A stretch of 64,000 nucleotides of DNA from JADFNB01 sp036397455 (GTDB lineage: Bacteria; Gemmatimonadota; Gemmatimonadetes; Gemmatimonadales; GWC2-71-9). Numbering within the stretch: position 1 is the first letter of the stretch; every line of letters begins with the position of its first letter. The stretch lies in NCBI GenBank assembly GCA_036397455.1, contig DASWIX010000033.1, forward strand, positions 11,463 to 75,462, given 5' to 3'. Of this stretch, positions 36,236 to 44,020 are shown one piece after another. The position numbers and the translations under genes were made by a program. The notes beneath the pieces were generated by a model. The model did not search any database. It was not told where the DNA came from and saw only the letters and a program-made list of their open reading frames with translations.

Positions 36236-38038
36236 ATGGGTCAAACACTCAGGTTCGCAAGCATGGCCCTCGGACTCACGCTGATCGCGTGTGGCGGCGA
36301 GGCGCCCGGCGACCCCGTTCCGGTCGATTCCCTACCGACCACGACCGACTCGGCGGTCGCGTCCATCTCCATCGAGCCAGGTTCGATCGCGTTCGGCGCG
36401 ATCGGCTCGTCGGTCGCGCTGCGCGCGGTCGCGCAGAACGCGGCGGGTGACACGCTCGACGGGGTTGCGTTGCATTGGTCGGTCGCCGGAGACCTCGTGG
36501 CACAGGTGAGCAGCACCGGGCTCCTCGTCAGTGTCGGAAACGGCACCGACACTGTCACGGTCACCAGCGACAGTCTCGCCGCCGCGGTCCCGGTGCAGGT
36601 CAGACAGGTTCCTGTCCAACTCCGCATTGCGTCACATCCGGCCATGCTCACGGTCATGGGGACGTCACTCGTGCTCACCGCGAGCGCACTCGACTCGACC
36701 GACCACCCCATCGACGGGCACCCGATCACGTGGGCTTCGTCGGATCCGTCCGTGCTGCCGATCGATCCGGATGGCCGCGTCGTCGCCACGTCTGCCGGGG
36801 CGGCCACGATCACCGCCACGAGCAGCCCGTTGAGTGCCACGACCTCTGTCGCCGTCGGCGTAAGCGGTCCGTTCGGCGGCCCGATCAGGGGCGCGGTGGT
36901 CAACTGCAACGGCAGCAAGGCTGCTTCGTTCTACTGCAATGGCATCGATTTGTTGTCGTACCTCCCGGTGTCGGCGATTGGCGGAGGACCAGGCGTCGCG
37001 CTGAGCGACATGTGGGGCTGGACCGACCCGACGACCGGCGCAGAATACGCCATCGTCGGGCGAACCGATGGGACCGCCTTCATCGATGTGTCCGACCCGC
37101 TCAACCCCGTCTATCGAGGCGACCTGCTCCGGACCGCCGGAACCGCCGCACGCTGGTGGCGGGACATGAAAGTGTACGACGACCACGCCTACATCGTGGC
37201 GGACGCGGCGGGAGCACACGGCATACAGGTGTTCGATCTACGCCAGTTGCGTACTCCGGGACCACCGTTGCGCTACGTGGAGACCGCCCACTACTCGGGC
37301 GTCACGGCGACCCACAATATCGCCATCAACGAGCAGTCCGGCTTCGCGTACGCCGTCGGTACGTCGCAGTGCGGAGGCGGCCTGCACATGATCGACGTTC
37401 GCACGCCGCTCAATCCCGTATTCGCCGGGTGCTTCGCCGATTCGCTGACAGGGTTTGGTGGCACCGGATACACCCACGACGTGCAGTGCATCGTGTACGA
37501 CGGACCAGACCCGGACTACCAGGGACACGAGGTTTGTCTCGGGTCGAACGAGTCCGCGCTCAGCATCGCCGACGTGACCGACAAAGCGAATCCTGTCGCG
37601 ATCGCGCGTGTGTCCTATCCCAACGTGCAATACGCTCACCAAGGGTGGTTCACCGACGACCGGCGGTACTTCTTCACCGATGATGAACTCGACGAATTCG
37701 GCGGCGGAATGGCGGGGACGCGAACGTTGATCTGGGACGTCAGCGATCTCGACGATCCAGTGCTCGCGAACGAGTACTTTGGCCCCACGACGGCGACCGA
37801 CCACAATCTCTATATCGTCGGCAATCGGCTGTACCAGTCAAACTACCAGTACGGCATTCGGGTGCTCGACATCGGCGATCCCGCACAACCGGTCGAGCTT
37901 GGTTTCTTCGATACGGCGCCCACGCGGCCCAACACCCCCGGATTCGACGGATCGTGGAGCAACTACCCGTTCTTCGCCAGCGGGATCATCGTCGTGACGA
38001 GCGCCGATGAGGGGTTGTTCGTACTCAAGGTCCGGTAG
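36236..38038 (+). CDS. Choice-of-anchor B / LVIVD-repeat beta-propeller lipoprotein with Big-like domains
   Basis: A 600-residue exported protein. A signal ends in the lipobox LTLIACGG. Two bacterial Ig-like (BIG2) domains follow (about residues 40-210), with TWASSDPSVLPIDPDGRV typical of the fold. The C-terminal two thirds contain LVIVD-type repeats, such as GTAFIDVSDPLNPVYRGDLL and LHMIDVRTPLNPVFAGCF, which form a beta-propeller. It is probably cell-surface associated; the ligand is not known. GGGAG lies four bases before the ATG at 36236. The convergent ArsC-like gene ends 25 bases away. Confidence 0.85.
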   Translation: MGQTLRFASMALGLTLIACGGEAPGDPVPVDSLPTTTDSAVASISIEPGSIAFGAIGSSVALRAVAQNAAGDTLDGVALHWSVAGDLVAQVSSTGLLVSVGNGTDTVTVTSDSLAAAVPVQVRQVPVQLRIASHPAMLTVMGTSLVLTASALDSTDHPIDGHPITWASSDPSVLPIDPDGRVVATSAGAATITATSSPLSATTSVAVGVSGPFGGPIRGAVVNCNGSKAASFYCNGIDLLSYLPVSAIGGGPGVALSDMWGWTDPTTGAEYAIVGRTDGTAFIDVSDPLNPVYRGDLLRTAGTAARWWRDMKVYDDHAYIVADAAGAHGIQVFDLRQLRTPGPPLRYVETAHYSGVTATHNIAINEQSGFAYAVGTSQCGGGLHMIDVRTPLNPVFAGCFADSLTGFGGTGYTHDVQCIVYDGPDPDYQGHEVCLGSNESALSIADVTDKANPVAIARVSYPNVQYAHQGWFTDDRRYFFTDDELDEFGGGMAGTRTLIWDVSDLDDPVLANEYFGPTTATDHNLYIVGNRLYQSNYQYGIRVLDIGDPAQPVELGFFDTAPTRPNTPGFDGSWSNYPFFASGIIVVTSADEGLFVLKVR

Positions 38039-38063
38039 CGGCGACGCCCATACCGCCGCTCCG

Positions 38064-38423
38064 TCATCCCTGACGGCTGGCCTTCACCAACTCGAGCAGG
38101 GCCTCCGGTGGCCGGCCCACCACCGCCCGGCCCCGGTACACACCGATGGGCCGCTGGAGTAATGTCGGGTGTTCCGCCATCAACCCAACGAGGGTCTTCG
38201 CATCCTCATTCCCGGTGAGACCGGCGGCCTTGAAAGCCTTGTCGTTCCGCCGCAGCACGTCGTGCGGTCGAAGCCCGAGCATCTTCAGAAGCGAACGGAT
38301 CTCGCGCTCATCGAGCCGATCGACGCGATACTCGCGATAGCGGTACGAAACGCCCCGCGCATCGAGCAAGGCGACCGCCTTGCGACAGGTGCTTCAGGTC
38401 CGCGTGCAGATCAGTTCGAGCAT
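38064..38423 (-). CDS. ArsC-family reductase with in-frame TGA at the catalytic position (putative selenoprotein)
   Basis: Read through an in-frame TGA (38394-38396), this is a 119-residue ArsC/Spx-family protein. The N terminus is MLELICTRT-U-STCRKAVALL: residue 10, encoded by TGA, sits at the catalytic cysteine of ArsC-type reductases (usually CxTCRKA), giving a UxxC redox motif with Cys13. The downstream part is canonical for the family (YREYRVDRLDEREIRSLLKM, then LRRNDKAFKAAGLT and LLQRPIGVYRGRAVVGRPPE). A start after the TGA would remove the active site. A perfect hairpin with loop GGTC follows the TGA. It may reduce arsenate or act as a glutaredoxin-like oxidoreductase. No typical ribosome site is obvious before the ATG at 38423. 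Confidence 0.82.
38366..38383 (-). promoter_or_regulatory. Putative bacterial SECIS hairpin in the ArsC-family gene
   Basis: On the coding strand, GCAAGGC and GCCTTGC form a perfect 7-bp stem closed by the loop GGTC. The loop opens 17 bases after the TGA and starts with two Gs followed by T, the arrangement of SelB-binding apical loops such as that of E. coli fdhF. Confidence 0.72.
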
Positions 38424-38506
38424 ACCGCCCCGCTGTCATCGGTACGCCACAACCTCGCAAGCCACCGGCCCGACCGGAACCCCGGCCGGGGCCGGGCTGC
38501 TCGTAC

Positions 38507-38535
38507 TTGACAAGGGGAGCCCTACGTGCTACCGT
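38507..38535 (+). promoter_or_regulatory. Promoter of the blaI-blaR1 operon
   Basis: A perfect TTGACA -35 box is followed, after 17 bases, by an extended -10 TGC-TACCGT. The -10 lies within the first operator palindrome, so repressor binding would block RNA polymerase. Confidence 0.65.
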
Positions 38536-38542
38536 GGTAGCA
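38527..38542 (+). promoter_or_regulatory. BlaI-type operator 1
   Basis: The 16-base palindrome TGCTACC-GT-GGTAGCA resembles BlaI/MecI operators (TACnnnnnnGTA dyads). It overlaps the -10 element of the promoter for the BlaI family gene at 38616, suggesting autorepression. Confidence 0.7.
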
Positions 38543-38545
38543 GTA

Positions 38546-38561
38546 TGCTACTGGGGTAGCA
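38546..38561 (+). promoter_or_regulatory. BlaI-type operator 2
   Basis: A second 16-base dyad, TGCTAC-TGGG-GTAGCA, has the same half-sites as operator 1. The centres are 19 bases apart, close to two helical turns, fitting two repressor dimers side by side. Confidence 0.68.
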
Positions 38562-38615
38562 TGGCCTTCCGGTCTGCCAGTCTGTCCAAGTCCTTACTTA
38601 GAGGAACCGGTACCG

Positions 38616-39008
38616 ATGACCCGACGACCTGAACTGACCGACCTCGGCCGCCGCGAGCGGCAGATCATGGACGTGGTCTACCGGCTTGGGCGAGCCAGCG
38701 TGAGTGAGGTGCTGGACGGCCTTGCCGATCCGCCAAGCTACTCGACGGTCCGTGCGATGCTGGGGAAGCTGCAGCACAAGGGGTACCTGACACACGAGCC
38801 GGACGGCCCCCGGTACGTCTACATGCCCGCTGTGCCAACCGAAAAGGCGCGGGCTGGAGCGATGGAGCATCTGGTAGACACGTTCTTTGACGGCTCGGTC
38901 GAGCAGGCGGTGCTGGCGCTCGTCCAGATGTCCGACACAGAGATCCCCCGCGATCGGCTGGAATTGCTGGCCGACCGGATCAGGCAGGCACGGGAGGAAG
39001 GAAAATGA
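38616..39008 (+). CDS. BlaI/MecI/CopY family transcriptional repressor
   Basis: A 130-residue winged-helix repressor. The N-terminal DNA-binding domain (LTDLGRREREIM-like start, VLDGLADPPSYSTVRAMLGKL and KGYLTHEPDGPRYVYMP) is typical of the BlaI family, and the C-terminal helix forms the dimer. It should bind the two dyads 55-90 bases upstream. The stop overlaps the start of the next gene (ATGA), which encodes the probable BlaR1-like protease that inactivates it. GAGGAA lies about ten bases before the ATG. Confidence 0.93.
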   Translation: MTRRPELTDLGRRERQIMDVVYRLGRASVSEVLDGLADPPSYSTVRAMLGKLQHKGYLTHEPDGPRYVYMPAVPTEKARAGAMEHLVDTFFDGSVEQAVLALVQMSDTEIPRDRLELLADRIRQAREEGK

Positions 39009-41551
39009 TCTGGATCGTCAAGGCGACGGCGTTGCTCGTCGCCATCTACGCGCTGGTGATGGTCATGCGACGCGCCTCCGCGGCGACTCGACACCTTGCG
39101 TGGACCCTGGGGTTCGTCGGACTCCTCGTCTTCCCGTTGCTTTCGAGCGCCGTTCCATGGGAATTGGACGTGTTGCCCGCAGCTGCTCGGGGCTCAGAGG
39201 ACCGGTTGGCCGCCCGCGCCGCGGTCGTACGCGACGCGCCACCGGCCACCGCGCTTGCCGTCGACAAGTACACTTCCCGGAACACCGTCGCCCCAAGCCA
39301 GGCGGCATCCTCCGCCCCGCCGGCGATGGACCGCGATGCCGCCCATCCGACGGCCCCGCCGGACGGGCGCGCCGCGCGAGCGTGGGAGTTGCCCACTACC
39401 GGGCGACTCCTTGCCCTGCTGCCGATGGCATGGATGTTGGGCCTTACACTCGTAGGCGGCCGGTTGTTGTTGGGCTTCGCCGCCGTCTCGTGGATGACGC
39501 GGCGCGGCATCCCGATCGACGGCGATCCCGACTGGGCGCGCCGGCTGCGCGGTGCGCGTCGCGACATGCAGGTCCGCGCGCCCGTTCGTCTGGTCGTGAG
39601 CAACCTGGTTGCGATGCCGTTCACGACCGGCTTCACCCGCCCGACCATCGTGCTGCCGGCGGCGGCGACAGGCTGGAACGACGCGCGGCGCCTGAGCGTG
39701 CTCCGTCACGAGCTGGCGCACATTCGCCGTCGCGATCTGTGGTCGCACGTGCTGTCGCAGGTGGCATGTGCCGTGTACTGGTTCCATCCGATGGTGTGGG
39801 TGGCGGCCTACCGCCATCGCGCCGAGTGTGAACGGGCGTGCGACATGATGGTGCTGCGCTCCGGGACGCGCGCGTCCGACTACGCCGAGCACCTGCTCGA
39901 CGTCGTGCGCGGTGCCGCGCGCCGGTGGACGCCGGCGGTTGCCCTCCCGATGGCGCGTCGAAGCGAATTCGAGGGTCGCCTGTTGGCCATTCTCGAGACG
40001 GATGTGCACACCCGGCCGGTGACGCGCGTGGCCGCCGCCGCGCTGGTGCTGATCGTCTCGGCGGTCGCGCTTCCGGTTGCGGCGCTCGCACCCGCAGCTC
40101 CGGCGCCGTACGTGCCGCCGATCGCGAGCGAGGGACCGGTTGCGTCACGCCCGCGGGCGGATCGGCCGGTCACGCCGGTGCCCGAAAAGGCCGGCGCGCG
40201 CAAGGACATGACAGGAACTGTCGAGCGGTCTGCGGCGTCGTCGAGTGTGACCGATGACTGGGAGGCCAATACCGACCTCGCCGTCGAGCCATCCGTGGCC
40301 GCCGCTCCGTTGACACAGGGCTCGCGGATGAGCATTGCGGTCCGGTTGGCGGTGAAGCTGTCGGACCCGGTCGCGGCCGTACGCATCGAGGTCGCCAAGG
40401 CACTCGCCGAGTACCAGGACACGACGTCGATTGCCGCGCTTGGACGCACGCTGCTGTCCGACGAGGATGCGGAGGTGCGGCGCGCCGCGGCCTGGGCACT
40501 TGGCGAAATCGAGCACCCGGCGGCCATTCCCGCGTTGTCCGCCGCATTACAGCGCGATGCGGACCCACGTGTGCGGCAGATGGCGGCGTGGGCGCTGGGT
40601 CAGATTGAACACGCGGACGGCGTCGCGGCGCTGGAAGTCGCCGTGCGCGGTGATGCGGACTACACGGTCCGCCGGACGGCCGTCCAGGCGCTGGGCGAGA
40701 TCGAGGATCGTGTCGCGGTTCCCGCACTCATCACCGTGCTGGGCGACTCGTCACTCGAGATGCGGCTCGGCGCCATTCGTGCGCTCGCGGAAATCGAAGA
40801 TGAGCGCGCGGTCGACGGCCTGCTCCCGCTGTTGCGGGACGCGCGACCGGAAGTGCGGCTGTCGGTAGCGCACGCGTTGGCCGAAATCGAGAGCCGCCGC
40901 GCGACCGCGGCCTTGACCGCCGCGTTGGGCGACGAGGTGCGTGACGTGCGGATGAGCGTGGTGCATGCATTGGCGGAGATCGAGGACCCCGCCTCGGTTC
41001 CGGCCCTGGTCGAGGCGTTGGGTGACGCGGACGCCGAGATGCGCCGCGCCGTGGTGCGAGCGCTTGGCGAAATCGAGAGCGCGGCGGCGGTCGAAGCGCT
41101 GTCCAACATCTTGCGGAACGACACGGACGACGAAACACGCGTGCTCGCCGCATGGGCGCTGGGCGAGATCGAAGCGATGGGCGCCGCACCGGCGCTCGCT
41201 GCTGCGCTGTCCGATGCCAGCCTCGAGGTGCGGCGTCGCGCCATCCGTGCACTGGCGGAACTGGACAATCTGCGGACGGCGCCCCCCGCGCTCATCGCCG
41301 CTCTTGCCGATCCCGACGCGACGGTCCGGGTGTACGCCGCCTACGCCGTTGGTGAAATCGGCGACGTCGCCGCGATTCCCGCCCTTGGTGCGTTGCTGAA
41401 GGACTCCAGCATCGAGGTGCGGCGACGCGCGATTCGTGCCCTCGCCGAGATCAAGAGCCCGGAAGCGGCTCGCATCCTGGTGCTCGCCCTGGACGACGAG
41501 GATCCGGAGATCCGCCGTTACGCCGCGCGCGCCTTGGGACAGGGCCGGTGA
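39005..41551 (+). CDS. BlaR1-like M56 metalloprotease fused to C-terminal HEAT repeats
   Basis: An 848-residue membrane protein. Residues 1-51 contain two membrane segments, 134-164 a third, and 338-362 a fourth. Between the last two is the M56 protease domain with the zinc motif HELAH (235-239) and a downstream Glu in HRAECERACD (271-280), as in BlaR1/MecR1. In place of a penicillin-binding sensor domain, residues from about 440 to the end form some 13 HEAT repeats of about 31 residues, with a conserved core like AAWALGEIE or AIRALAEIE. On signal, the protease probably cleaves the BlaI-type repressor encoded just upstream. The HEAT region is presumably extracytoplasmic and could bind a partner protein. 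Confidence 0.9.
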   Translation: MIWIVKATALLVAIYALVMVMRRASAATRHLAWTLGFVGLLVFPLLSSAVPWELDVLPAAARGSEDRLAARAAVVRDAPPATALAVDKYTSRNTVAPSQAASSAPPAMDRDAAHPTAPPDGRAARAWELPTTGRLLALLPMAWMLGLTLVGGRLLLGFAAVSWMTRRGIPIDGDPDWARRLRGARRDMQVRAPVRLVVSNLVAMPFTTGFTRPTIVLPAAATGWNDARRLSVLRHELAHIRRRDLWSHVLSQVACAVYWFHPMVWVAAYRHRAECERACDMMVLRSGTRASDYAEHLLDVVRGAARRWTPAVALPMARRSEFEGRLLAILETDVHTRPVTRVAAAALVLIVSAVALPVAALAPAAPAPYVPPIASEGPVASRPRADRPVTPVPEKAGARKDMTGTVERSAASSSVTDDWEANTDLAVEPSVAAAPLTQGSRMSIAVRLAVKLSDPVAAVRIEVAKALAEYQDTTSIAALGRTLLSDEDAEVRRAAAWALGEIEHPAAIPALSAALQRDADPRVRQMAAWALGQIEHADGVAALEVAVRGDADYTVRRTAVQALGEIEDRVAVPALITVLGDSSLEMRLGAIRALAEIEDERAVDGLLPLLRDARPEVRLSVAHALAEIESRRATAALTAALGDEVRDVRMSVVHALAEIEDPASVPALVEALGDADAEMRRAVVRALGEIESAAAVEALSNILRNDTDDETRVLAAWALGEIEAMGAAPALAAALSDASLEVRRRAIRALAELDNLRTAPPALIAALADPDATVRVYAAYAVGEIGDVAAIPALGALLKDSSIEVRRRAIRALAEIKSPEAARILVLALDDEDPEIRRYAARALGQGR
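40322..41548 (+). repeat. Degenerate tandem HEAT-repeat coding region
   Basis: About 13 direct repeats of roughly 93 bases, matching the HEAT repeats of the BlaR1-like protein. Each has a GCGCT(T/G)GG-type codon run for ALGEIE near its centre. These are protein repeats and not a CRISPR array: there are no constant repeats with unique spacers. Confidence 0.8.
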
Positions 41552-42216
41552 TCATGAACGCGCGAACGTTGTCCGCCGTGGCGATTGCGGCGCTCGTCGC
41601 AACGCCGCTGCTCATTGGGCGGGAGTCGGTCGCTCCAACGCAGCGCATGACGTCGACCGCGCTCGACTCGGCGCAGGTTGGCACGTTCCTGGCTGGAGTG
41701 CGCGGCGCCAGTCCGATGCAGTGCGAGTTGAGTGTGCACACGGTCGACCAGCAATTCGGCTGGCAGCGACCCGGAATCATGCCGGACGCCGCGGACGCAC
41801 CGCATGAGTTGATGCATCGCGCCCTGCAGCGCATCGACGACCCCACGACGGTGCCCCAGCTCGCCGGAGCGTTGCGGGGTCCCGACCCGTGCGCGCGGAG
41901 AATCGCGGCACGTCTGCTCGGGCGCTCGCGTCTTCCGGCTGCCGTCGATGCCCTCACGGACGCGCTCGGCGCGTCCGACGAGAACGTGCGCATCGTGGCG
42001 GCCGTGGGCCTCGGGCGGGCGGAGCGACGCGAAACGGTCGGCCGCCTGGTCGGCGCGTTGGCTGATCCCGCTCCCACGGTGCGGGCGGCGGTCGCCTGGG
42101 CGCTGGGCCAGATCGAATCTCGTGAAGCCGAAACGGCGTTGGTGCGGCTGCTCGAGACCGATCCGGCTGCGCAAGTGCGGCGTGCCGCTGCGCTGGCCAT
42201 CGGGGACTTGTATTGA
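41548..42216 (+). CDS. Exported HEAT-repeat protein
   Basis: A 222-residue protein with an N-terminal hydrophobic segment (LSAVAIAALVATPLLIG), so exported or membrane-anchored. The C-terminal part carries about three to four HEAT repeats, such as RIAARLLGRSRLPAAVDAL, VRIVAAVGLGRAERRETV and VRAAVAWALGQIESREAE, similar to the repeats of the upstream BlaR1-like protein. The GTG at 41548 overlaps the stop of that gene (GTGA); an ATG at 41554 is possible. It is the third gene of the blaI operon and may be the ligand or partner of the sensor. A strong hairpin follows. Confidence 0.85.
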   Translation: MIMNARTLSAVAIAALVATPLLIGRESVAPTQRMTSTALDSAQVGTFLAGVRGASPMQCELSVHTVDQQFGWQRPGIMPDAADAPHELMHRALQRIDDPTTVPQLAGALRGPDPCARRIAARLLGRSRLPAAVDALTDALGASDENVRIVAAVGLGRAERRETVGRLVGALADPAPTVRAAVAWALGQIESREAETALVRLLETDPAAQVRRAAALAIGDLY

Positions 42217-42242
42217 CGAGTGGCCTTGACGATTGGGACGCT

Positions 42243-42272
42243 CCGGGGCGGCCGCGGTCAGGGCCGCCCCGG
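42243..42272 (+). terminator. Strong hairpin terminator candidate of the blaI operon
   Basis: CCGGGGCGGCC and GGCCGCCCCGG form a perfect 11-bp stem around an eight-base loop, 27 bases after the stop at 42216. It is followed by GTCGTTT, a weak T tract. Confidence 0.6.
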
Positions 42273-42364
42273 GTCGTTTCCGGCGGCGACCGTCAGAAAG
42301 GACGGCTGACGAGCGTTGTATGGGGTAGAAGGAACGTGGATACCTTGGCAGGTGGAGACGGCGT

Positions 42365-43195
42365 ATGCGGTGGGGGACTTCGGCAGGTGCCGCCGTGGCG
42401 GCGGCGCTCACGTTCGCGCTCGGGTGTGGCAGCAGTACGGGGCCGAGTGACCCGTCGAGCGCGCTCACCCTCCACCCGCAATGGGAGTGGGTAGCGGCGT
42501 CGACCTGTTGCGGCGCGAACCCGTCGGTCAAGACGCCGGCTTCGGAGGGCTACGCGTTCGTCCTGCAATTCGACGAGGCGGGCACCGCTCGCGCGATCCG
42601 CAACGATACGGTTCTGGTCGAAACCGGGTACGCAGTCACGGTTTCCGGTGGAGACGACACCGCGGACCAACTCATCAGCGTCAGCTATGACGATCCCATG
42701 CCGCTCGGCCCGGGCATCGCGAGCGCCGCGTCCCAGATGATCATCTCCCAGCCCGGCGGGGGGCTGCTCCTCAGGAATCTGGCCGAGTGCGCCAACTGTT
42801 ATCGCGATTGGGAATTCGTGCCGTCGCTCTCCGGGACGTTCAACGTGACGCTACGCGGCACGGCGTTCGAGCAGCGCGTCACCGCAAGCGCCTCGATACT
42901 CGAAACCGGCGACACGCTGACGATCACCTCGACGCTGCGGAACGTCGGGAACCGGACAGTCACGCTCACCCACACGATCTGCGGGCTTCACATCCGGACG
43001 ACCATGGCATGGCGCGACCCGTTCGCGCATTGCCTGGCATTGGCTGGGCCACACGCCTTGGCGCCGGGCGCGACCGCGAGCGACCTCGTGGGTCTGGTGA
43101 TCGACTCCCCACCCGGGACGTACGAGATCGCGGTGGGGCACGTGACCGATCCGGAAGTCTGGACCCCGATCACCATCACCGTGCAGCCACGCTAA
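42365..43195 (+). CDS. Hypothetical lipoprotein with Ig-like domain
   Basis: A 276-residue exported protein. The signal ends in the lipobox FALGCGSS. The N-terminal half contains several cysteines (STCCGAN, AECANCY). The C-terminal third, SILETGDTLTITSTLRNVGN and GTYEIAVGHVTD, has the beta-rich pattern of an Ig-like/intracellular-proteinase-inhibitor (BsuPI) type domain. No function can be assigned. It starts with ATG at 42365. Confidence 0.72.
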   Translation: MRWGTSAGAAVAAALTFALGCGSSTGPSDPSSALTLHPQWEWVAASTCCGANPSVKTPASEGYAFVLQFDEAGTARAIRNDTVLVETGYAVTVSGGDDTADQLISVSYDDPMPLGPGIASAASQMIISQPGGGLLLRNLAECANCYRDWEFVPSLSGTFNVTLRGTAFEQRVTASASILETGDTLTITSTLRNVGNRTVTLTHTICGLHIRTTMAWRDPFAHCLALAGPHALAPGATASDLVGLVIDSPPGTYEIAVGHVTDPEVWTPITITVQPR

Positions 43196-43276
43196 TCGGC
43201 TCGGGGGCGTCGGCTGTCGGACCCGGGGGGCGGGCGCAAGCTCGCCCTCTGGCGTTACGGGCGGTGGGGGGAAATC

Positions 43277-44020
43277 TTGCAGACCACCATGACCGAAACC
43301 GACCGACGCTACACCGACCAGGAGGTCGCGCTCGTCCTGAAGCGCGCCGCCGAACTCGAGGAAACCGAGCCGACCCTCCCGGCCGCCCGCGGCCTCACGC
43401 TCCATGAACTGCATGACATTGCGCGGGAGGTGGGATTCAGCAGTGAAGCCATTACGCGAGCAGTCGCCGAACTCCAATCGCGGCGGGGCGTTGGAACCCG
43501 GTCATGGTTCGGAGCACCACCATCGGCCCGAGTGGCGCGCGCCGTGCCGGGGCGACTCGACGAATCCGCGCTCCAGCGTCTGATCCAGATCGTCGAGGAC
43601 CGCGTCGCGACAACCGGAACCGTGACCGAAGCCGTCGGCACGATCCGCTGGACCAGTGTGCCGGGCGGACACAAACTGCAGCGCCTGACGCAGGTGGCGA
43701 TTACGCCGGCCGCGGGCGAGACACACATCCAAATCACACAGCGCTATGCCACGCCGGTCCGCACCATCCTGCATGCGGTCCCCGCTTCCTGGGGTGCCAT
43801 CGCGGGGTTGGCTATCGCGGGATCGGCGGGTGTGGCGAGTCTCCCCGCCGCCGGCCTCCTACTCGGTGGCCTGCTGGTCGGTGGCGGCATCGGCCGCGGC
43901 ATGTGGCACTATCTCGCGCGCGGGAACGAACACACCGCCCGCCAACTCGCTGACGACCTGGCGGCCGAAGCGAAAGCGATCTCATCCCACGGCGTGAGCG
44001 GCGGCTCTACGGCTCCCTGA
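43277..44020 (+). CDS. Hypothetical membrane protein
   Basis: A 247-residue protein. The N-terminal third is helical and cytoplasmic-like (YTDQEVALVLKRAAELEE and GLTLHELHDIAREVGFSSEA, suggesting a small helical domain). Residues about 180-215 form two hydrophobic segments rich in Gly and Ala. The function is unknown. GGGGGG lies six bases before the TTG at 43277; an ATG twelve bases on is an alternative. The 3' end overlaps the convergent gene by 14 bases. Confidence 0.7.
   Translation: MQTTMTETDRRYTDQEVALVLKRAAELEETEPTLPAARGLTLHELHDIAREVGFSSEAITRAVAELQSRRGVGTRSWFGAPPSARVARAVPGRLDESALQRLIQIVEDRVATTGTVTEAVGTIRWTSVPGGHKLQRLTQVAITPAAGETHIQITQRYATPVRTILHAVPASWGAIAGLAIAGSAGVASLPAAGLLLGGLLVGGGIGRGMWHYLARGNEHTARQLADDLAAEAKAISSHGVSGGSTAP

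Noticed and set aside
40322..41548. Tandem repeats that could suggest a CRISPR array
   Set aside because: They are in-frame, degenerate 93-base protein repeats (HEAT), with no identical direct repeats and no unique spacers.
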